A stretch of 64,000 nucleotides of DNA from Labedaea rhizosphaerae (GCF_004362825.1 NZ_SNXZ01000007.1:186001-250000); one strand, 5' to 3'; shown: positions 25,001 to 50,958, numbered from the stretch's first letter. Program-made: numbers and translations. The notes: generated from the letters alone by a model not told the origin.

Positions 25001-26474
25001 CGATCTGCCGGACCAACTGGATGACCGGGTGGGTGCCCGGCTCGCCGCGATCCTGTCCGGTGACTCCGGGGAGGACCAGGTGGCCGTGCGCTCGGCGGGG
25101 GTGTTCGTCCGCAGGCTCGGCCACGCGCCGCAGCAGCGCAAGCCGCTCGAGCCGTGGCGACCGACCGGCACCGTGCTGGTCACCGGCGGCACCGGCGCAC
25201 TGGGCGCCCAAGTGGCCCGCTGGCTGGCCGAACGCGGCGCGCCGCGACTGCTGCTCACCGGTCGCACGGGCATGGCCGCGCCGGGTGCGGCGGAGCTCGT
25301 GGAGGAGCTGGCCGCGCTGGGCGCCACGGCGACCGTCGCCGCGTGTGACGTCGCCGACCGGGCCGCGCTGGAGGCGTTGCTGGCGACGGAAACGGTCACC
25401 GCCGTCGTGCACGCGGCCGGCGTCACCGGGACGGCCACCATCGCCGACACCACCGCGGCGGAGTTCGCAGACCTCCTGCGGGCCAAAGTGGACGGTGCGG
25501 CCAACCTGGACGCGCTGCTGCCGGACGTCGAGGTCTTCGTGCTGTTCTCGTCGATCGCGGCCACCTGGGGCAGTGGCGGCCAAGGCGCCTACGCCGCGGG
25601 TAACGCGTTCCTCGACGCGCTCGCCGAACACCGCCGGTCCCAGGGCCGGGCGGCGACGTCGATCGCGTGGGGGCCGTGGGCCGACACCGGCATGGCCGCC
25701 GACGCGGACGCCCGCGACTACCTGCGGCGTCGTGGGCTACAGGCGTTGCCCGGCCCGGCCGCCGTGGCCGTGCTGGCGCAGGCGGTGGACGCGGGCGAGA
25801 CCTGCGTGACGGTCGCGGACGTGCGCTGGGAGCGGTTCGCCAGCGTCTTCACGCTCGCGCGGCGCAGCCCGTTGCTGGCCGACCTGCCGGAACTGCGCGC
25901 GCTCGGCGCGCAGGCCGACGAGCCGGAACCCGGCGACGGCACCCGGTTGCGCGACGAGCTGACCGGGCTGCCCGAGGCCGACCAGGAGAACGTGTTGCTG
26001 GAGCTGGTGTCCGGCGCGGTCGCCGCGGTGCTCGGACACACCAGCAGTGCTGAAGTCGAGCCGGCGCAGGCGTTCAGCGAGCTGGGCTTCGACTCGCTGA
26101 CCGCCGTCGAGCTGCGCAACCGGCTGGTCGTGGGCACCGGGCTCACGTTGCCGGCGACCCTCGCCTTCGACTACCCGACCGCCCGCGACCTCGCCCGCCA
26201 CCTGCGCACCGAGCTGGGCATCGGGGTCGAGGCCGGGGTGAGCGCGCTGCTCGCCGGGCTGGACGCGATGGACGAGGCGTTCCGCAAGGCGGCACCGGAC
26301 GGGCTCACCCGGATGAAGGTCGCGGTCCGGCTGCGTGGCTTCCTCGACCGGTGGGCCGACGCCCGGTCCGCCGACTCGGCCGCACCCGGCGCGGGCGGTG
26401 CGGTGGACGACGAGCTGGCGTCCGCCTCCGACGACGAGATGCTCCGGATGGTGGAGGCAGAACTGGGGATCTGA
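3981..26474 (+). CDS. Type I polyketide synthase, five modules (PKS gene 2)
   Basis: A very large protein of 7497 aa. N-terminal docking coil (1-35), then five complete extension modules: B KS-AT-KR-ACP (KS Cys 197, AT Ser 609, ACP Ser 1376), C KS-AT-DH-ER-KR-ACP (Cys 1607, AT Ser 2021, DH His 2287, ACP Ser 3249), D (Cys 3471, AT Ser 3879, ACP Ser 4615), E (Cys 4833, AT Ser 5260, ACP Ser 5971), F (Cys 6205, AT Ser 6633, ACP Ser 7372), then a C-terminal docking tail ending in [15 protein letters not shown]. All five ATs carry GHSIGE and HAFHS, so only malonyl-CoA should be used. The expected contribution is five unbranched acetate units, four left as alcohols and one fully reduced. KR stereotypes differ (B, D, F A-type; E B-type). 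Starts 10 bp after gene 1. Confidence 0.97.
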   Translation: MMTTREERAVAALRASLKETERLREQNRRLLAESREPIAIVGMSCRLPGGVGSPEELWRLVDTGGDAITGFPADRGWDRTATGFAQVGGFVDHATEFDAGLFGISPREALAMDPQQRLLLEVSWEAFERAGIAPDSVRGSRTGVFVGASNSGYGAGMEVPDEVAGHALTGTANSVISGRVAYVLGLEGPAMTVDTACSSSLVALHTAAQALRAGECTAALVAGVTVMPSAATFAEFARQGGLSADGRCKSFAAAADGTGWSEGVAVLLVQRLSDAQRDGRTVLGVVRGSAVNADGASNGLTAPNGPSQQRVIKAALANARLTPSDVDLVEGHGTGTRLGDPIEAHALLTTYGRDREQPLWLGSLKSNLGHTQAASGLAGVIKVVQAMRHGRMPMTLHVDEPTPHVPWSRGAVSLLTEARDWAAEDRPRRAGVSSFGISGTNVHVIVEEAPETPAVTPEPVEPPSLVPWVLSARSAEALRAQVEAVRALPDSPLDIGYSLATTRARLEHRTVLLGDRELASGVAADGRTAFLFTGQGSQRMGMGRELYAAHPVFAAVWDEVASRLRIPLDDEASLNQTEGAQAALFALEVSLFRLLESWGVTPDFLLGHSIGELAAAHVAGVLSLDDACTLVAARGRLMQALPSGGAMLAVEGTEADVPAGIDVAAINSATSLVVSGTEAEIEALAETWRAEGRRVKRLTVSHAFHSRLMEPMLDEFATVAESLTYHEPRIPMLGAVTDPAHWVRQVRDTVRFADGVRRLRDEGVDTFLELGPDPVLSAHVDGSVAVLRRGRDEAETVLGAVAAAHVRGTAVDWARLLPGGRRIELPTYPFQRTRYWIDQIAEPVAEHADPAESRFWAAVESGDTGTLAETLGAAPAGLDTVLPALSAWRRGRREQSTVEGWRYQVRWQPATARAGALSGTWLVVGESAEVVRALETGGAQVVQAERALPGDWAGVVSLLDVHRTIELLRSGIGPVWCLTRGAVATGRSDVVADPGQALLWGLGRVAALEHPQRWGGLVDLPAVLDDRAAARLVAVLADGTEDQVAVRDSGVFVRRLVRAPRSTAPAGSPWNTVLITGGTGALGTHVARWLAERGVRRLVLTSRRGPDAPGAAELVAELAELGTQAVVVACDVADRDAVAALLDEHPVTAVVHTAGVEGSTTLAELTGADWAEVVRAKVEGARNLDELVPEAEAFVLFSSIAGTWGSGGQAAYSAANAYLDALAKQRRARGLAATSVAWGPWAGTGMLVDTAAAEDYLSRRGLAALDPALALAALGSAVAADEACLTVADVDWTRFGTAFTAARPSPLLSELPIGAPEVVAAEGVPELVELWSGLNPEERQRAVTEAVRAETAAALGHTDAAAVDPTRPFRDLGFDSLTAIELRDRLGRLTGLALPASLVFDYPTATALTGHLIGRLFGGAAEATTGATTSLVDDDPIVIVGMSCRYPGGVASPEALWGLVSSGGDAMGPFPVDRGWDLDALFDDDPHAVGTSYAREGGFLAGAAEFDAGLFGVSPREAVAMDPQQRLLLEASWEVFERAGIDPRSVRGSRIGVFAGTNGQDYTQLTLRNAEALEGHLGTGAAASVLSGRVAYAFGLEGPAVTVDTACSSSLVALHLAVQALRAGECTLALAGGVTVMATPGAFVEFSRQRGLAVDGRCKAFAEAADGTAWSEGVGVVLVERLSDARRNGHEVLAVVRGSAVNQDGASNGLTAPNGPSQQRVIRQALAAAGLAPSDVDVVEAHGTGTTLGDPIEAQAVLATYGQDRDRPLWLGSVKSNLGHTQAASGLAGVIKMVMAMRHETVPATLHVDEPSSHVDWTAGAVALLTEPQAWPSDGTRRAGVSSFGMSGTNAHVILEQAHALDPVEAAAVDGVFPLVVSAQSAAGLADQVERVRSFEGGRPVDVALSLATTRAELEHRAVLLGEATLTGAVTEGRTAFLFTGQGAQRVGMGRELYEAFPVFADAFDAVCARLDLGLKPVVFEGAAPLDQTLYAQTGLFALEVALFRLLESWGVRPSHVLGHSIGELAAAHVAGVLSLDDACTLVAARGRLMQALPSGGAMLAVEGTEADVLAGIDIAAINSPTSLVVSGTADEIATVEETWRAEGRRVKRLTVSHAFHSKLMEPMLAEFAAVAESLTYHEPRIAMFGEVTDPGYWVRQVRDTVRFADGVEWLRDAGVDTFLELGPDPVLSAHVEDSAAVLRRGRDEVGTLFTAVGSAWVRGTGIDWGGVFGTWDARVVAVPTYAFQRERYWAAVQEPLLGAAVSLATGDGVVLSGRLSPSAQPWLADHQVLGAVVVPGTALVEMVRHAGAEVGRPVIDELTLQAPLVVPGRGAAQVQVLVTDERVEVHARTGDGQAWTCHAVGVLGANTRPVARLEAWPPAGAEVVALDGVYDGLAAAGLDYGPAFRGLRSVWRAGDEVFAEVALPDPAQAGAFGLHPALLDAALHALGAAGLIEGDTARLPFAWSDVVLHAVGAAALRVRLTLIAPDTVSLEAYDAAGAPVVSVGSLALRAVTDAPARAVDDALFAVEWTPITVPDSDVQPDVVVLPTGSVREVAHAALAIVQERLASDDDAPLVIVSRGAVVARPGDVVTDLGAAGAWGLVRSAQSEHPGRFVLVDGDEVPAGVVALDEPQLAVRDGEVFVPRLARAASLLVPDAPEWTLEGAMEDLALVEASSEPLHPNEVRVEVRAAGINFRDVLIALGTYPEAASMGSEAAGVVVEVGADVTDLAPGDRVFGLVTGGFGTRAVTDRRLLAPMPPGWSFTDAASVPMVFLTAYYGLVDLGRLQADESVLIHAAAGGVGMAASQVARHLGAEVYGTASPAKWDATGLPSERLSSSRDTAFADKFGPVDVVLNSLTGEFIDASLGLLNAGGRFIEMGKADLRSPEGVDYQAFDLSEAGPDRVQEMLVALLNLFAAGELTLLPVRAWDVRDAQAAFRFMGQGKHIGKNVFTIPRALDPEGTVLITGGTGTLGTLLAEHLVAQHGVRRLVLASRSGGAAPELDADVRVVACDVSDRAALAELVASIPDLTGVVHAAGVTDDGIVESLNPDRVDAVLAKADGAVALHELTADLDLAMFALYSSASALFGTPGQANYAAANAVLDGLVHQRRAAGLPGVALAWGLWEQSSALSGDLGAADRARLGGSLSTRDGLALFDLAHRGALANVVPMRLGPLTGDVPPLLRGLGRAKPRQAAVGTAATFADQLAGRSRDDVHRMLVDLVRAEAAAVLGHGTPDAVAPGKAFKELGFDSLTSIELRNRVATATGLRLPATLVFDHPTADALAGRLLTELVGDQPAVVEAARAATDDDPIVIVGMSCRYPGGVDSPEELWRLVESEVDAVGAFPVDRGWDLDGLAVRSSTHEGGFVHDAGEFDADLFGISPREALAMDPQQRWLLEASWEALERAGIAPMSLHGKPVGVFVGVANSLYGLGGELPDEVVGLSLTGTSTSVASGRIAYTFGLEGPAMTVDTACSSSLVALHLAAQAVRSGECTMAITGGATVMASPGIFTEFTRQNGIAADGRCKSFADAADGTGWSEGVGVLVVERLSDARRLGHEALAVVRGSAVNQDGASNGLTAPNGPSQQRVIRAALVSAGLSASDVDVVEAHGTGTTLGDPIEAQAVLATYGQDRDRPLWLGSIKSNLGHAQAAAGVAGVIKMVMAMRHGVLPRTLHVDAPSSHVDWSSGAVSLLTEAQPWASDGPRRAGVSSFGVSGTNAHIILEAPVEEVTERAVIAPPVVPWVVSAKSEGALRALLDRLAAHDGEPVDVGYTLATARTTLEHRAVVVGDAVVTGAAGSGRTAFLFTGQGSQRVGMGRELYARYPAFAAAWDEIASRLRIPLEDAESLNQTEGAQAALFALEVSLFRLLESWGVTPDHLLGHSIGEISAVHVAGVLSLDDACTLVAARGRLMQALPAGGAMLAVEGTEAEVPDGIDIAAINSPTSLVVSGTEEEIAGLEELWKDRRTKRLTVSHAFHSKLMEPMLEDFATVAESLTYHEPRIPMFGEVTDPAYWVRQVRDTVRFADGVGRLRAEGVDTFLELGPDPALSVHVEGAVPLLRRDRDESETLLTAVGTAWVRGRAVDWAAMFSPWGGRRVAVPTYAFQRQRFWLEPKVPAVDAVDTEFWAAVDAEDADVLGRELATVLPELSAWRRERQEKSTLDSWRYTESWQPLPAASASIAGTWLVVGGGEDGSDVVAALEHAGAKVLRDPAESVEWAGIVSLLDVRGTLELLQAELGAPIWAATRGAVSVGRADAVRDPDAAQVWGLGRVAALELPHRWGGLIDLPTELDDRAGARLVSVLTGREDQVAIRDSGVFARRLRRASLPAELAEWRPSGAVLVTGGTGALGTEVARWLVERGAEKLVLVSRRGADVPEFGVATVVAACDVTDRDALAALLAEHPVTAVVHAAGVDGMTPLTDLSTTEFDEITRAKVLGAANLDALLPDAEAFVLFSSIAATWGSGRQAAYAAGNAFLDALARRRHAEGRAATSIAWGPWAGAGMAGEAHDYLARRGLTAMAPKLAITALAQAVDHGETCVTVADVDWARFLAAFTAARPSPLLAGFAEVPVKAAVEVEPVELPDADAVLELVRTQVAAVLGHADGAAVDSGRAFSDLGLDSLTAVELRDRLAAATGLALPGGLAFDYPSASALTAHLMTRLTGTTVQRSTTAVVAADEPIAIVGMSCRYPGGVASPEDLWDLVASGIDAISGFPTDRGWDTSGRDYAAVGGFVHDATSFDAGLFGVSPREAVAMDPQQRLVLEASWEVVERAGIDPLSLRGSRTGVFVGASNSFYGTGDLLSDELAGHFLTGTANSVVSGRVAYSFGLEGPAVTVDTACSSSLVALHWAAQALNRGECDLALAGGVAVLTTQAGFAEFARQGGLAADGRCKPFAQAADGTGWAEGVGMLLVERLSDARRNGHRVLAVVKGSAVNSDGASNGLTAPNGPSQQRVISAALATAGLAPSDVDAVEAHGTGTALGDPIEATALLATYGQERDRPLWLGALKSNIGHTQAASGVAGIIKMVMALRHDTLPKTLHVDEPSRHVDWASGAVSLLTETTPWPRRETPRRAGISSFGISGTNTHTIIEEAPEADPGVESAPMQVVPWVLSARSAAALRAQAARLRAHPGTAEDIGWSLATTRAALEHRAVVLGRDRDDLDRGLGTLDLRGTVTDGKLAFLFTGQGAQWAGMGQALYAAYPVFADAMDAVCARLDLDRPLRTVMFEDGEPLDQTQYTQAGLFALEVALYRLLESWGLTPDYVIGHSIGELAAAHIAGVLSLDDACTLVAARGALMQALPAGGAMLAIEATEAEVVETLPVGADLAAVNGPRSVVVSGDEDAVERVAALWAGRRTKRLVVSHAFHSHRMDPMLDDFAAVARTLTYHQPKLRMIAGDVTDPAYWVRQVREPVRFADAVRQLDNVTTALELGPDAVLSALVDTATPTLRRGRDEPETVLAAVGTAWVRGAFVDWAKVYGHGRTIDLPTYAFQRERYWPTTTTTTTDSMRYAVEWRPVPDTHATLTGTWLVDGPADVRDALRAGGAEVVALHLDALPTDPVAGVVSTAGLADTVTLVQALGAAGIDAPLWCVTRGAVAVGATDVAPDPAQAAVWGLGRVAALELPGRWGGLVDLPAELDARSAARLVAVVSGALAEDQVAVRGAGLFGRRLARAPRRASGTPWTPTGPVLVTGGTGALGAEVAGWLAGRGVPKLVLASRRGPQAPGATELVARLAEAGTEAVVVACDVADRDALAAVLAEHPVTGVVHAAGVIADGVLESLTPHQLDEVMHAKAHAACIVDQLTTDLDLFVVFSSLAGTIGSPGQANYAAANAWLDALVERRRAEGKAATAIAWGPWANGGMATDDVTAERLRRGGIPAMAPDRALAELAAALDGQDSTVLVADIDWTRFGAGFTAARPSPLLADFVSAAPAPATETWLPEGTPAERTRAMRRLIRTHVAAVLGYKTIEDGKTFRELGFDSLTAVELRNRLGAATGLTLPAGLVFDHPTPDALGAFLIEKLTGSGSGAVEATTQAAPSADEPIAIVAMSCRFPGGVASPEDLWELVRSGTDAVSAFPADRGWPLDTLFDDVDGDPDRPGTSHAREGAFLYDAGEFDAKLFGISPREALAMDPQQRLLLEASWEAFERAGIDPRSVHGSRTGVFAGTNGQDYPALLGAEPELAGHIGTGNAASVLSGRVAYTFGLHGPAMTIDTACSSSLVALHLAVQALRAGECTLALAGGVTVMATPGAFVEFSRQRGLAPDGRCKPFAAAADGTGWGEGVGVLLVEKLADARRNGHPVLAVVRGSAVNQDGASNGLTAPNGPAQQRVIRDALAAARLRPSDVDVVEAHGTGTALGDPIEAEALIATYGHDRERPLWLGSVKSNIGHTQAAAGVAGVIKMVMAVRHGVLPKTLHVDAPTPHVDWASGAVALLTESRPWESAGPRRAAVSSFGISGSNAHTIIEQAPDAPAVEPVDAAPGLLPFLLSANSDKALRAQAARLLDHQLRPADLAVSLATSRAALNRRAVVLARDPEELRSGLTTLATGAAAPNTVSGRREPGGLAFLFTGQGSQRAGMGRALYEAFPVYAAAVDEIASRLRIPWDDEESLNQTEGAQAAIFALEVALFRLLESWGVAPDFLLGHSIGELAAAHVAGVLSLDDACAVVAARGRLMQALPSGGAMLAVDATEDEVPDGIDIAAINSARSLVVSGTEAEIAAVEETWKDRRHKRLTVSHAFHSKLVEPMLAEFGAVARSVTYHQPAIPMPGAVTDPEYWVRQVRDTVRFADGVQWLRDEGVTTFLELGPDAALSAHVENAVATLRRDRDEVETLLRAVAELHVAGLPVDWRRMAERWGGRAVALPTYPFDRERFWPRVPVRSTDDWRYRIEWKPVADPVGRLTGTWLVAANGANAAEDISQVLRAYGAEVTTMATGTDRAALAERLTGLDVDGVVATLAVDELVTLAQALPDAGITAPLWALTRGAVSTGPSDELANPRQAQVWGLGRVLALEHPTTWGGLVDLPDQLDDRVGARLAAILSGDSGEDQVAVRSAGVFVRRLGHAPQQRKPLEPWRPTGTVLVTGGTGALGAQVARWLAERGAPRLLLTGRTGMAAPGAAELVEELAALGATATVAACDVADRAALEALLATETVTAVVHAAGVTGTATIADTTAAEFADLLRAKVDGAANLDALLPDVEVFVLFSSIAATWGSGGQGAYAAGNAFLDALAEHRRSQGRAATSIAWGPWADTGMAADADARDYLRRRGLQALPGPAAVAVLAQAVDAGETCVTVADVRWERFASVFTLARRSPLLADLPELRALGAQADEPEPGDGTRLRDELTGLPEADQENVLLELVSGAVAAVLGHTSSAEVEPAQAFSELGFDSLTAVELRNRLVVGTGLTLPATLAFDYPTARDLARHLRTELGIGVEAGVSALLAGLDAMDEAFRKAAPDGLTRMKVAVRLRGFLDRWADARSADSAAPGAGGAVDDELASASDDEMLRMVEAELGI
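4086..8230 (+). other. Module B: KS-AT(malonyl)-DE-KR(A-type)-ACP
   Basis: KS Cys 4569-4571, His 4974-4976 (in VEGHGTGT, where most other modules have VEAHGTGT), KSNLGH around 5073. AT Ser 5805-5807 in GHSIGE and HAFHS at 6084-6098. A dimerization element (about 6520-6690) precedes the KR. KR: GGTGALG near 7207, no LDD (AGVEGST instead), Trp eight residues before Tyr 7614-7616, Gln three before it, so A1-like. ACP Ser 8106-8108 in GFDSL. Predicted unit: acetate with an A-configured hydroxyl. Confidence 0.94.
6204..6248 (+). repeat. 45-bp exact repeat in AT of module B (copy 1)
   Basis: Identical to 16008-16052 in module D. It codes for the [15 protein letters not shown] stretch of the AT; flanking sequence is also very similar, including silent positions, which suggests conversion between modules B and D. 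Confidence 0.85.
8283..13850 (+). other. Module C: KS-AT(malonyl)-DH-ER-KR(B-type)-ACP, fully reducing
   Basis: KS Cys 8799-8801, His 9204-9206. AT Ser 10041-10043, HAFHS at 10320-10334. DH (about 10743-11560) has the HxxxGxxxxP motif with His 10839-10841, YGPAF, and the Asp partner 11301-11303 in [12 protein letters not shown] (about 11958-12840) has the NADPH loop AGGVGMAA near 12366 and a Tyr (12090-12092) at the position linked to S-configured alpha-methyls, which has no consequence here because the extender is malonyl. KR has TDD in the LDD position and NYAAAN with Tyr 13260-13262. ACP Ser 13725-13727. Predicted unit: a saturated CH2-CH2 link. Confidence 0.95.
15819..15859 (+). repeat. 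41-bp exact repeat in AT of module D (copy 2)
   Basis: Identical to 1541-1581 in module A of gene 1. See that entry. Confidence 0.85.
16008..16052 (+). repeat. 45-bp exact repeat in AT of module D (copy 2)
   Basis: Identical to 6204-6248 in module B. Module D therefore shares exact tracts with two different modules, as expected of a conversion mosaic. Confidence 0.85.
17991..22015 (+). other. Module E: KS-AT(malonyl)-KR(B-type)-ACP
   Basis: KS Cys 18477-18479, His 18882-18884. AT Ser 19758-19760, HAFHS at 20043-20057. No dimerization element: the AT end (ERYWP) runs through a seven-threonine linker (20448-20468) straight into the KR structural subdomain. KR has IAD in the LDD position, [11 protein letters not shown] without the A-type Trp, and Tyr 21432-21434 with no Pro two residues later, so B1-like. 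It is the only KR-only module in the window that looks B-type, so its hydroxyl should have the opposite configuration to its neighbours. ACP Ser 21891-21893. Confidence 0.92.
22068..26215 (+). other. Module F: KS-AT(malonyl)-KR(A-type)-ACP
   Basis: KS Cys 22593-22595, His 22998-23000. AT Ser 23877-23879, HAFHS at 24150-24164. No dimerization element between AT and KR. KR: GGTGALG near 25180, no LDD (AGVTGTA), Trp before Tyr 25590-25592, A1-like. ACP Ser 26094-26096 in GFDSL. It is followed by the C-terminal docking tail of gene 2 (about 26220-26471). Predicted unit: acetate with an A-configured hydroxyl. Confidence 0.93.
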
Positions 26475-26492
26475 CCGGATCCGACCGTTAGG

Positions 26493-26512
26493 GGCGGCTC
26501 CTTGGGGCCGCT
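26493..26512 (+). terminator. GC-rich stem-loop after PKS gene 2 (weak terminator or attenuator candidate)
   Basis: GGCGGCTC and GGGCCGCT can pair as an 8-bp stem, with two G-T pairs, around a 4-base CTTG loop, 18 bp after the gene 2 stop. No T-tract follows, so it is not a canonical intrinsic terminator. Confidence 0.3.
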
Positions 26513-26647
26513 AGGGGTGTCACCGGGGTTCGGGGCGCTCATATCGTCACCACAACGGCCGAGAACCGAGGCGCGACCCCTCTCAGCAGCGCAAACGCGA
26601 CCCCGGTGAGTGATGCGCGGACCGGGACGCCGAAGCCAACGCCTGCC

Positions 26648-26655
26648 GGGAGAGG
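26648..26655 (+). promoter_or_regulatory. Ribosome binding site fixing the start of PKS gene 3 at GTG 26666
   Basis: GGGAGAGG lies about 10 bp upstream of GTG 26666. The protein then begins [14 protein letters not shown], matching the heads of genes 4, 5 and 7 ([39 protein letters not shown]). The upstream in-frame GTG at 26606 has no such site. Confidence 0.8.
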
Positions 26656-26665
26656 TGACGCTCTA

Positions 26666-41652
<14,987 letters not shown>

Positions 41653-41656
<4 letters not shown>

Positions 41657-44600
41657 CCAACGAAGCGAAGTTGCTGCAGTACCTCAAGAAGGTCACGGCC
41701 GACCTGGCCGGGACCCGGCGGCAGCTCGACGAGGCGCGACGCCGGCTGGACGGGGGACCGGCCACCGAGCCGATCGCGATCGTGGCGATGAGCTGCCGTT
41801 ACCCCGGCGGCGTGCGCACCCCGGACGAGCTGTGGCAGCTGGTGGCCGGCAGCACCGACGCGATCACGGGCCTGCCCGAGGGACGCGGCTGGGACGTCGC
41901 CTCTGGGGAGGCCATGGGTCTGCGCGGCGGGTTCGTCGCCGACGCCGACCGGTTCGACGCCGCGGTGTTCGGCATCAGCCCGCGCGAGGCGCTCACCATG
42001 GACCCGCAGCAGCGGCTGGTGCTCGAGTCGTCCTGGGCGGCCTTCGAAGGCGCTGGCCTCGACCCGTTGTCGTTGCGCGGCAGCAAGACCGGTGTGTTCC
42101 TCGGGGCAGGCAACTCGAACTACGCGGTCGACGCCGACCTGCCGGACAGCGCCGAAGGGCACCTGCTCACCGGCAGTGCGGCGAGCGTCGTCTCCGGCCG
42201 GGTCGCCTACACCTTCGGCCTCAAGGGCCCCGCGCTCACCGTCGACACGGCGTGCTCGTCCTCGCTCGTGGCGATCCACCTGGCCTGCCAGTCGTTGCGC
42301 GCGGGGGAGTGCACGATGGCGCTCGCCGGTGGCGTGTCGGTGATGGCCGGGCTCAGCCTGTTCGCCGAGTTCGGCCGGCAGGGCGGGCTCGCGGCCGACG
42401 GCCGGTGCAAGGCGTTCGCCGACGCCGCCGACGGCACCGGCTGGGGTGAGGGCGTGGGCGTCCTGCTGCTGATGCCCCTGACCGACGCCCTGCGCGACGG
42501 TCGCGAGGTGCTGGCCGTGATCCGCGGGTCGGCGGTCAACTCGGACGGCGCGTCCAACGGCCTGACCGCGCCCAACGGCCCGTCCCAGCGCGCGGTCATC
42601 GAGCAGGCCCTGATCAACGCCGGTCTCACAGCGTCCGATGTGGACGCTGTCGAGGCCCATGGCACCGGCACGAGGCTGGGCGACCCGATCGAGGCGCAGG
42701 CGTTGCTCGCCACCTACGGCCAGGACCGGGTGGGCGATCCGCTGTGGCTGGGTTCGGTGAAGTCCAACATCGGCCACACCCAGGCGGCCGCCGGGGTCGC
42801 CGGGGTGATCAAGCTCGTCCTCGCGCTGCGGCGCGGGCTGCTGCCGCCGACCCTGCACGCCGACGAGCCGTCGACGCACATCGACTGGGACTCGGGTGCG
42901 GTGCGGTTGCTGACCGAGACCCAGACCTGGCCGGACACCGGACGCCCCCGCCGGGCCGGGGTGTCGTCGTTCGGCATGAGCGGCACGAACGCCCACGCGA
43001 TCATCGAGCAGGCGCCCGCGACGGCACCGGCCGAGCGCACGGCCACACAGCCGGGTGCCGTGCCGTGCCTGGTGTCCGGCCGTACCGCCGACGCGCTGCG
43101 CGCGCAAGCCGAGCGTCTGCTGTCCTACTTGGACACCCACCAGCGGGCCGAGCCACTCGACGTCGCCCGTTCGCTGGCCACGGGCCGTGCGGCGCTCGCG
43201 CACCGCGCCGCCGTGTTCGCCGGCGACCGGGCGGAGCTGCAGCGCGGCCTGCGCGAGGTCGCCGCGGGACGCGGTCAGGTGCGCGGTGTGGCCGGCGACG
43301 GGCGGCTGGCCTTCCTGTTCAGCGGTCAGGGCGCGCAGCGGGCCGGCATGGGGCGCGAGCTGGCGGCGGTGTTCCCGGTGTTCGCGGCCGCGTTCGACGA
43401 GGTGTGCGGCCGGTTCGAGGACATTCCCTGGGACGACCAGGACCGGCTGAACCAGACGCAGCACGCCCAGGCGGCGCTGTTCGCGTTCGAGGTGGCGTTG
43501 TTCCGGTTGCTCGAGGCGTGGGGCGTCACGCCCGACTACCTGGTCGGCCACTCGATCGGCGAACTGGCCGCCGCCCACGTGGCGGGGGTGTTGTCGTTGG
43601 ACGACGCGTGCGCCTTGGTGGCGGCGCGTGGAAAGTTGATGCAGGCGTTGCCGTCCGGTGGAGCGATGCTGGCCGTCGAGGCGACCGAGGACGAGGTCCC
43701 GGCGGGGATCGACATCGCGGCGGTCAACAGCCCGACGTCGTTGGTGGTGTCCGGTACCGAGGCCGAGATCGCGGCGCTGGAAGAGCGGTGGCAGGACCGG
43801 CGGCACAAGCGGTTGACGGTCTCGCACGCGTTCCATTCCCGGCTCATGGAGCCGATGCTCGACGAGTTCGCCGCGGTCGCGCGCACGCTCACCTACCACC
43901 AGCCGCACATCCAGCTCGTCACGACCGGCGACGTGATCGACCCGGACCACTGGGTCCGGCAGGTCCGTGACACCGTCCGCTTCGCCGACGCCATCGCGCG
44001 GGTGCGCGCCGACGGCGGGAGCACCTTCCTCGAACTCGGTCCGGAGGGCGCGCTCTGCGCACACGTCGAGCACGCGATTCCGTTGCTGCGCCGCGACCGC
44101 GACGAGCCGCGTGCCCTCCTCGGGGGACTGGCGGCCGCGTACGTCTCCGGGGTGCGCGCCGACTGGACGGCGGTCTTCGACACCTGGGGCGGGCGGCGCG
44201 TCGAGCTGCCCACCTATCCGTTCGAGGGCGACCGCTACTGGCTCACCGGGCGCGCCGCGGGCTCGGGCGTCGGCTCAGGCGGCAGCGCCGACCCAGCCGA
44301 GAACCGGTTCTGGTCGGCGGTCGAGACGGCCGACGTCGACGCGCTTGCTGCCACCCTGGGGCTCGATGCGGGCAACGGCCTGAGCACCGTGCTGCCGGCG
44401 TTGTCGTCGTGGCGCAAGGGACGCCGGGAACTGTCCACCGTGGACTCGTGGCGGTATCGCGTGCAGTGGCAGCCGCTGGCGAGCCTGCCGGCGCCTGCGA
44501 CGCTTGGCACCTGGCTGGCCGTGCTGCCTCCCGTGCTGCCCGGCGACCGGACCGATCCGGTGGTCGAAGCGCTGCGTGCCCACGGTGCGCAGGTCGTCGA

Positions 44601-47600
44601 GCTGCGCGTGACCGAGACCGACCGCTGGGACCTCGCGGGCACCATCCTCGACACCGTCACCGAAGCCGGTGGCGTCGACGGAGTGCTGTCGCTGCTCGGC
44701 ACCCAGGACGAGCCGCACGCCGAACACGCCCCGATGCCTGTCGGCCTGGTCACGAACGTGCTCCTGCTGCAGGCCCTCGGCGACGCCCGGATCCACGCTC
44801 CACTGTGGACCTGCACTCAGGGCGCCGTCACCGCGAGCCGTGCCGACCACGCGCCGAACCCGATGCTCGCGCAACTCTGGGGCTACGGCCGGGTCGCCGC
44901 GCTGGAGTTCCCGGCGCGCTGGGGTGGCCTTGTCGACCTGCCGGAGCAATTGTCTGACGGTGCCGCCGAGGCGCTGGTCGCGGTGCTCGCCGGTGGCCAC
45001 GGCGAGGACCAGGTGGCCGTGCGCGACACGGGCGTCTTCGGGCGCAGGCTCGTCCGGGCACCGCTGGCCGGCGCCGAGCCCGCCGAGCGCTGGCGACCGT
45101 CCGGCGCCGTCCTGATCACGGGTGGCACCGGCGCGCTCGGCGCCCGCGTGGCCCGCTGGCTGGCCGGGCGGGGCGCGACGGAACTGGTGATCACCAGCCG
45201 GTCCGGCCCCACCGCGACCGGGGCGGCGGAACTGGTGGCCGAACTGGCCGAGCTAGGGGTCACCGCGACGGTCGTCGCCTGCGACGTCGCCGACCGCGGA
45301 GCGCTGGCCCGCGTGCTGGGCGAGCACCCGGTGACGGCCGTGATGCACACCGCGGGCGTCGCCGAGTCCGTGCCGCTCAACGAGACCGGCATGGCCGAGT
45401 TCGCCGACGTGCTGCGGGCCAAGGTCGGTGGCGCGCTCAACCTGGACGCGCTGCTGCCCGACGTCGAGACGTTCGTGCTGTTCTCCTCCATCGGTGGCAT
45501 CTGGGGCAGCGGCAACGCGGCCGCGTACGGCGCGGCCAACACCTTCCTCGACGCGCTCGCCGAGCAGCGCCGGGCCCGGGGCCGCAGCGCCACCGCCGTC
45601 GCGTGGGGGCCGTGGGCCGGAGCCGGCATGGCGGCAGGCGAGACCGCCGAGCACATCGCCAAGTGGGGCCTCGCGCCGATGCGCCCCGACCTCGGGCTCA
45701 CCGCCCTCGGCCAGGCGCTGGACCGGGACGAGACGAACCTGGTCGTGTCCGTTGTGGACTGGGCCACCTTCGCGCCGATCTTCTGCACCGCGCGGCGCAG
45801 CCCGCTGATCGCGAGCCTGCCCGAGGCCGCCGCCGTGCTGGACGCGACCCAGACCGACGCCGCCCTGGGCGACGTTCGGACCCAGCTCACCGCGCGCTTG
45901 GTGGGGCTGCCCGCCGCCGACCGGGCCGACGTCCTGCTGGATGTCGTGCGCACGGAGGTCGCCGCCGTGCTCGGGCACGCCTCGGCCGACGACGTTTCCC
46001 CACAGCTGTCCTTCCAGGACCTCGGCGTCGACTCGCTCACCGCGATCGAGGTGCGCGACCGGCTCGGCGCCGCGACCGGCCTGCGGTTGCCCGCCAGCCT
46101 CGCGTTCGACTACCCGAAGCCGGTCACCCTGGCCGCGCACCTGCTCGCCGCGCTGGACCTCGACGGCGAGGCCGTGCCGGTACCGGTCGCCGACGAGGCG
46201 GACCAGGCCGGGGGCGACGAGATCGCCGTCATCGGCATGGCGTGCCGGTTCCCGGGCGGCATCGCCGACCCCGACCAGCTGTGGCGGCTGCTCGCCGACG
46301 GCGGCGAGGCGCTCGCCCCGTTCCCGGCCGACCGCGGCTGGAACCTCGAGGAGTTGTTCGGCCGCGAACGCGGTACCTCCTACGTCCGCGCGGGCGGGTT
46401 CCTGCACGACGCCGCCGAGTTCGACGCCGCGTTCTTCGGCATCAGCCCGCGCGAGGCCGTCACCATGGACCCGCAGCAACGGCTGCTGCTGGAGACGACC
46501 TGGGAGGCGTTCGAGCGCGCCGGCATCGACCCGACGTCGGTGGCCGGCAGCCGGACCGGAGTGTTCGTCGGCAGCAACGCCCAGGACTACAGCTACGTCC
46601 TGCTGTCCTCCGCCGAGGACACCGAGGGACAGCTGGTCGGCGGCACCACCGCCAGCATCGTGTCCGGCCGGCTCGCCTACACCTTCGGGCTGGAGGGGCC
46701 GACGGTCACGGTCGACACGGCGTGCTCCTCGTCCCTGGTCGCGCTGCACCTCGCCGCCCAGGCGTTGCGGGCGGGGGAGTGCACGCTCGCGCTCGCCGGC
46801 GGCGTCACCGTGATGTCGACCCCCGGCCCGTTCGTCGAGTTCAGCACGTTGTCCGGGCTCAGCGAGGACGGCCGCTGCAAGGCGTTCGCCGATGCCGCCG
46901 ACGGCACCGGCTGGGGCGAGGGCGCGGGCATCCTGCTCGTGGAACGGCTGGCCGACGCCCGCCGCAACGGCCACGACGTGCTCGCCGTGCTGCGCGGTTC
47001 GGCGATCAACTCCGACGGCGCGTCCAACGGCCTGACCGCGCCGAACGGTCCGTCGCAGCAGGCCGTGATCCGCCAGGCGCTGGCCTCCGCCGGTCTTCGA
47101 CCGTCCGATGTGGACGTCGTCGAGGCGCACGGCACCGGCACCACGCTGGGCGACCCCATCGAGGCGCAGGCGCTGCTCGCGACCTACGGCCAGGACCGCG
47201 ACCGGCCGCTGTGGCTCGGCGCCGTCAAGTCCAACCTCGGCCACACCCAGGCCGCCGCGGGCGTCGCCGGCGTGATGAAGATGATCCTGGCCCTGCGCCA
47301 CGAACTGCTGCCGAAGACCTTGCACGTGGATCGGCCCAGCACGCACGTCGACTGGACCGCGGGCGAGGTCGCCTTGCTCACCGACGCCGTGCCGTGGCGG
47401 CGGGGGAGCGAACCGCGCCGGGCGGGCGTGTCGTCGTTCGGTGCCAGCGGCACCAACGCCCACGTGATCATCGAGGAACCCGAGCCGGTCGCGTCGCCCG
47501 AGCGTTCCACTGTGGATGGACCGGTGCCGCTGGTGCTGTCGGCGCACGACGACCAAGCGCTGCGGGCGCAGGCCGCGCGGTTGCGCGCGCACCTGAGCGA

Positions 47601-50600
47601 CGGCGCGGTGAACCCGGCCGATGCCGGGTTCTCGCTCGCGACCACCCGCGCCACGCTGGAGCGCCGTGCGGTGGTGGTCGGTGACCGGGACGAACTGCTC
47701 GACGGGCTCGCCGCCCTCGCCACCGGCAAGCCGTCCGCGGCGGTGGTGACGGGATCGGGAAGCGCTGCCAAGCCGGTGTTCGTCTTCCCCGGCCAAGGTT
47801 CGCAATGGCCCGGGATGGCGGTCGACCTGCTCGACGCGTCGCCGGTGTTCCGCTCCGAGTTCCAGGCGTGCGCGCACGCCTTGGCCCCGTACGTCGACTT
47901 CTCGCTGGTCGAGGCGCTGCGTGAGCCCGGCGAGCTGTTCGACCGCGTGGACGTGGTGCAGCCGCTGCTGTTCGCCGTGATGGTGTCGCTCGCCGCGGTG
48001 TGGCGGACCTACGGCGTCGAGCCGGCGGCTGTCGTCGGGCACAGCCAGGGTGAGCTCGCCGCCGCGGTGGTCTGCGGTGCGCTGTCGCTGGCCGACGCCG
48101 CCGCCGTGGTCGCGTTGCGCAGCCAGGCGATCGCCGAGGAACTGTCCGGCAAGGGCGGCATGGTGTCGGTGGCCCTCGCGCTGGAGCTGGTCCGCGACCG
48201 CATCGAGGACTGGGACGGCGCGCTGGACCTGGCGGCGGTGAACGGGCCCGGCTCGGTCGTCGTGTCCGGCACCCCCGAGGCGCTCGACGACCTGGTGCGC
48301 ACCATGACCGCGGAAGGCGTGCGCGCCAAGCACCTCCCGGTGGACTACGCGTCGCACTCGCGCCAGGTCGAGGCGATCCACGACCGGCTGCGCCACGCGC
48401 TCGCCGCCATCACGCCCCGGCCGTCGGCGATCCCGTTCTACTCCGCCGTCACCGGTGCGCCCATGGACACCACCGGCCTGGACGCCGAGTACTGGTACAC
48501 CAACCTGCGCCGCACGGTCCGCTTCGACCAGGCCACCGACGCGCTGCTGGGCCAGGGGCACCGGGTGTTCGTCGAGGTCAGCCCGCACCCGGTGCTCACC
48601 TCGGCCATCCAGGAGACCAGCGCGAGCGCCGAGGTGATCGGCACGCTGCGCCGCGACGACGCCGGTGTGCGCCGGCTGCTCACCAGCCTCGCCGAGGCGC
48701 ACGTGCGCGGCCTCGCCGTGGACTGGGCGGTGGCGTTGCCCGGCGCCCGCCGGGTGGACCTGCCCACGTACGCGTTCCAGCGCAAGCGGTTCTGGCCCAA
48801 ACCCTACGACCTCACCGCGCTGACCGAGCTCCTGCCGACCGCCGCGTCGGCGTCGGAGGGCCGGTTCTGGTCGGCCGTCGCGGCCGGGGACACCGAGTCG
48901 CTCGCCGACACCCTCGACGTGCCCCGCGCCGACCTCGAGCCGGTGCTGCCCGCGTTGTCGGCGTGGCGCCGGAAGGTGACCGATCGATCCACTGTGGACT
49001 CTTGGCGGTACATGGTCGGCTGGCGCGCGGTCCCCGAACCGGTCGCGCCGGTGCTGCCCGGTCGCTGGCTGCTGCTCACCCCGCCGAACTCGGCGCGGGT
49101 CGCGGAGCTGTGCGCCGACGCCATGCGCGACCGGCTCGCCACCGTCGAGACGGCCGTCGTCGAGCCCACCGCTGCGGCCGAGATCGCCGACCGTTTGCCG
49201 GGCGAGTGGACGGGCATCGTCTCGTTGCTGGCCCTGGACATCACGCCGCACCCGGAGCACGACGTGCTGCCGGTCGGCGTCACCGCGACGCTGTCGGCGC
49301 TGCACGCGGTGCTCGAAGCCGACCCGGACGCGCCGCTCTGGTGCGTCACCCAGGGCGCGGTCGGCGCGACCGACGACATGCCCGACAGTCCCGAACAGGC
49401 CCAGGTCTGGGGTTTGGGCCGGGTCGCCGCGCTGGAACACCCCCGGCACTGGGGTGGCCTCGTCGACCTGCCGCAGGAGGTGGACGAACGCGCCGCTGCC
49501 AGGTTCGCGGCCGTGCTCGCCCGCACCGACGGCGAGGACCAGCTGGCGGTGCGCCCGTCCGGGGTCTTCGCGCGCCGGCTCGTCCGCGCCACCGGCCCCG
49601 GTCCCGTGCGGGACTGGAAGCCGCGTGGCACTGCCCTGATCACCGGCGGCACCGGCGCGATCGGCGGCCACGTGGCCCGTTGGCTGGCGGGCAACGGCGC
49701 CGAGCACCTGGTCCTGGTGAGCAGGCGTGGACCGCACGCCCCCGACGCCGACGCGCTGAGCGCCGAGCTGACCGCGCTGGGCGCCAAGGTCACCATCGCC
49801 GCGTGCGACGTCGCCGACCGCGACGATGTGGTCGCGCTGCTGGCCGACCTCGCCGAGGCGGGCGTGCAGGTGAACGCCGTCCTGCACACCGCGGGCGCCA
49901 GCACGCTGGAACGCCTGGAGCACACCGTGATCGCGGACCTGGCCGACCTCGTCGCGGCCAAGATCGCCGGCGCCCGGCACCTGGACGAACTCCTCGACCC
50001 GGCCCGCCTCGACGCCGTCGTGTACTTCTCCTCCATCGCCGGGGTGTGGGGCGTCGGCCGGCACGGTGGGTACGCCGTCGGCAACGCCTACCTCGACGCC
50101 CTCGCTCAGCGGCGGCGGGCCGACGGCGTGCCCGCGCTCTCCGTGGCGTGGGGACCGTGGGACGGAGGCGGCATGGTCGCGGCCACCGAGGTCGAGCCGA
50201 TGCTGCGCCGCGGCGTCCCGTTGATCAAACCCGAACCCGCCATGCTCGCCCTGCAGCAGGCCCTCGACCACGATGACGCGTTCGTCGCGGCCGCCGAGGT
50301 CGACTGGGCCCGGTTCGCGCCCGCCTTCACGGTGATGCGGCCGAGCCCGTTGCTCGCTGACCTGCCCGAGGTCGCGCGGGTGCTCGCCGCCACACCGGTC
50401 GAGGCCGAGTCGGCCGACTCCGGTGACTTCGGCGCGTCGATCGCCGGACTGTCCGATGTGGAACGCGAGCGGGCCGTGGTCGAGCTGGTGCGCACCCACG
50501 CCGCCGTGGTGCTCCGCCACGACAGCATCGCCGAAGTGCCGGTGGACAAGGCGTTCCGCGACTTCGGCTTCGACTCGCTGACCGCCGTCGAGCTGCGCAA

Positions 50601-50934
50601 CCGGCTGGCGTCCGCGACTGGGCTGGAACTGCCGGTGACGGTGGTGTTCGACCGGCCGACGCCGGTGGCGCTGGCTCGGTACCTGCTGGTCAAGCTCGCG
50701 CCGCGGCAGGTCGAGGACGACCTGCCGGGCCTCGACGAGCTGGACCGGCTCGAAGCCGCGCTGGCCGCGCGTGCCGACGACGACATCGCCCGGGTCCGGG
50801 TGGTGCTGCGGCTGGAGTCGCTGCTGGCCAAGCAACGCAAGCCCGCCGCGGACGCCGGCTTGCTGGCGCAGCTGGGTAATGCCTCCAACGACGAGCTTTT
50901 CGACCTGGTGGACCGGGACCTCGGGGTCAAGTGA
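41653..50934 (+). CDS. Type I polyketide synthase, two modules (PKS gene 4)
   Basis: 3093 aa. N-terminal docking coil ([17 protein letters not shown]), module J KS-AT-KR-ACP (KS Cys 201, AT Ser 634, ACP Ser 1461), module K KS-AT-KR-ACP (Cys 1691, AT Ser 2131, KR Tyr 2807, ACP Ser 2975), and a C-terminal docking tail ending [17 protein letters not shown] is malonyl-type (GHSIGE, HAFHS). K is methylmalonyl-type (GHSQGE, YASHS) with an A2-type KR, so this protein should install an acetate alcohol and then an alpha-methyl alcohol whose methyl has been epimerized. It relies on translational coupling with gene 3 and is followed by a 28-bp gap to gene 5. Confidence 0.97.
41767..46160 (+). other. Module J: KS-AT(malonyl)-DE-KR(A-type)-ACP
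   Basis: KS Cys 42253-42255, His 42658-42660. AT Ser 43552-43554 in GHSIGE, HAFHS 43825-43839; the AT begins LFSGQG where sisters have LFTGQG. Dimerization element about 44296-44460. KR: GGTGALG near 45120, no LDD (AGVAESV), Trp before Tyr 45526-45528, with Ala three before Tyr where the other A1-like KRs have Gln. ACP Ser 46033-46035 in GVDSL. Predicted unit: acetate with a hydroxyl. Confidence 0.93.
46216..50700 (+). other. Module K: KS-AT(methylmalonyl)-DE-KR(A2-type)-ACP
   Basis: KS Cys 46723-46725, His 47128-47130. [18 protein letters not shown] with Ser 48043-48045, YASHS 48346-48360. Dimerization element about 48853-49017. KR: GGTGAIG near 49640, no LDD (AGASTLE), Trp before the catalytic Tyr 50071-50073 and, unlike every other KR here, His (50062-50064) three residues before the Tyr. 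That pattern marks A2-type KRs, which act on the epimerized alpha-methyl. ACP Ser 50575-50577 in DFGFDSL. Predicted unit: propionate with inverted methyl and an A-configured hydroxyl. Confidence 0.92.
48988..48998 (+). repeat. Recurrent palindrome core TCCACTGTGGA (copy in module K)
   Basis: Codes for Ser-Thr-Val-Asp just before the KR subdomain of module K, at the same place as the copies in modules B (6666) and G (29405). The same DNA word also occurs in non-homologous places in other frames. Confidence 0.7.
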
Positions 50935-50950
50935 CCCGGTGCGAACGAGC

Positions 50951-50958
50951 GAGAAGGA
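50951..50958 (+). promoter_or_regulatory. Ribosome binding site deciding the start of PKS gene 5 (ATG 50963)
   Basis: GAGAAGGA lies 4 bp before ATG 50963 inside the 28-bp gap after gene 4. The reading frame stays open upstream to 50771 inside gene 4, but those 64 codons are a shadow of gene 4. Only ATG 50963 gives the docking head MADEKKLRDYL found at the start of sister proteins. Confidence 0.9.

Larger units (their letters stand above)
26475..26665 (+). other. Intergenic gap between PKS genes 2 and 3, possible internal promoter or attenuation region
   Basis: At 191 bp this is the only gap over 30 bp between genes in the window. It holds a GC-rich stem-loop (26493-26512), one small AT-richer patch near 26540-26547 (TCATATCG), and the gene 3 ribosome site (26648-26655). 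A GTG at 26606 extends gene 3 in frame by 20 codons but has no ribosome site and adds a Pro/Gly/Thr-rich leader absent from sister proteins. I see no confident -35/-10 pair. Confidence 0.5.

Noticed and set aside
26493-26512. Stem-loop as a true intrinsic terminator
   Set aside because: There is no T-tract after the stem, the stem is only 8 bp, and genes 3-7 clearly continue the same pathway. Kept only as a weak candidate.
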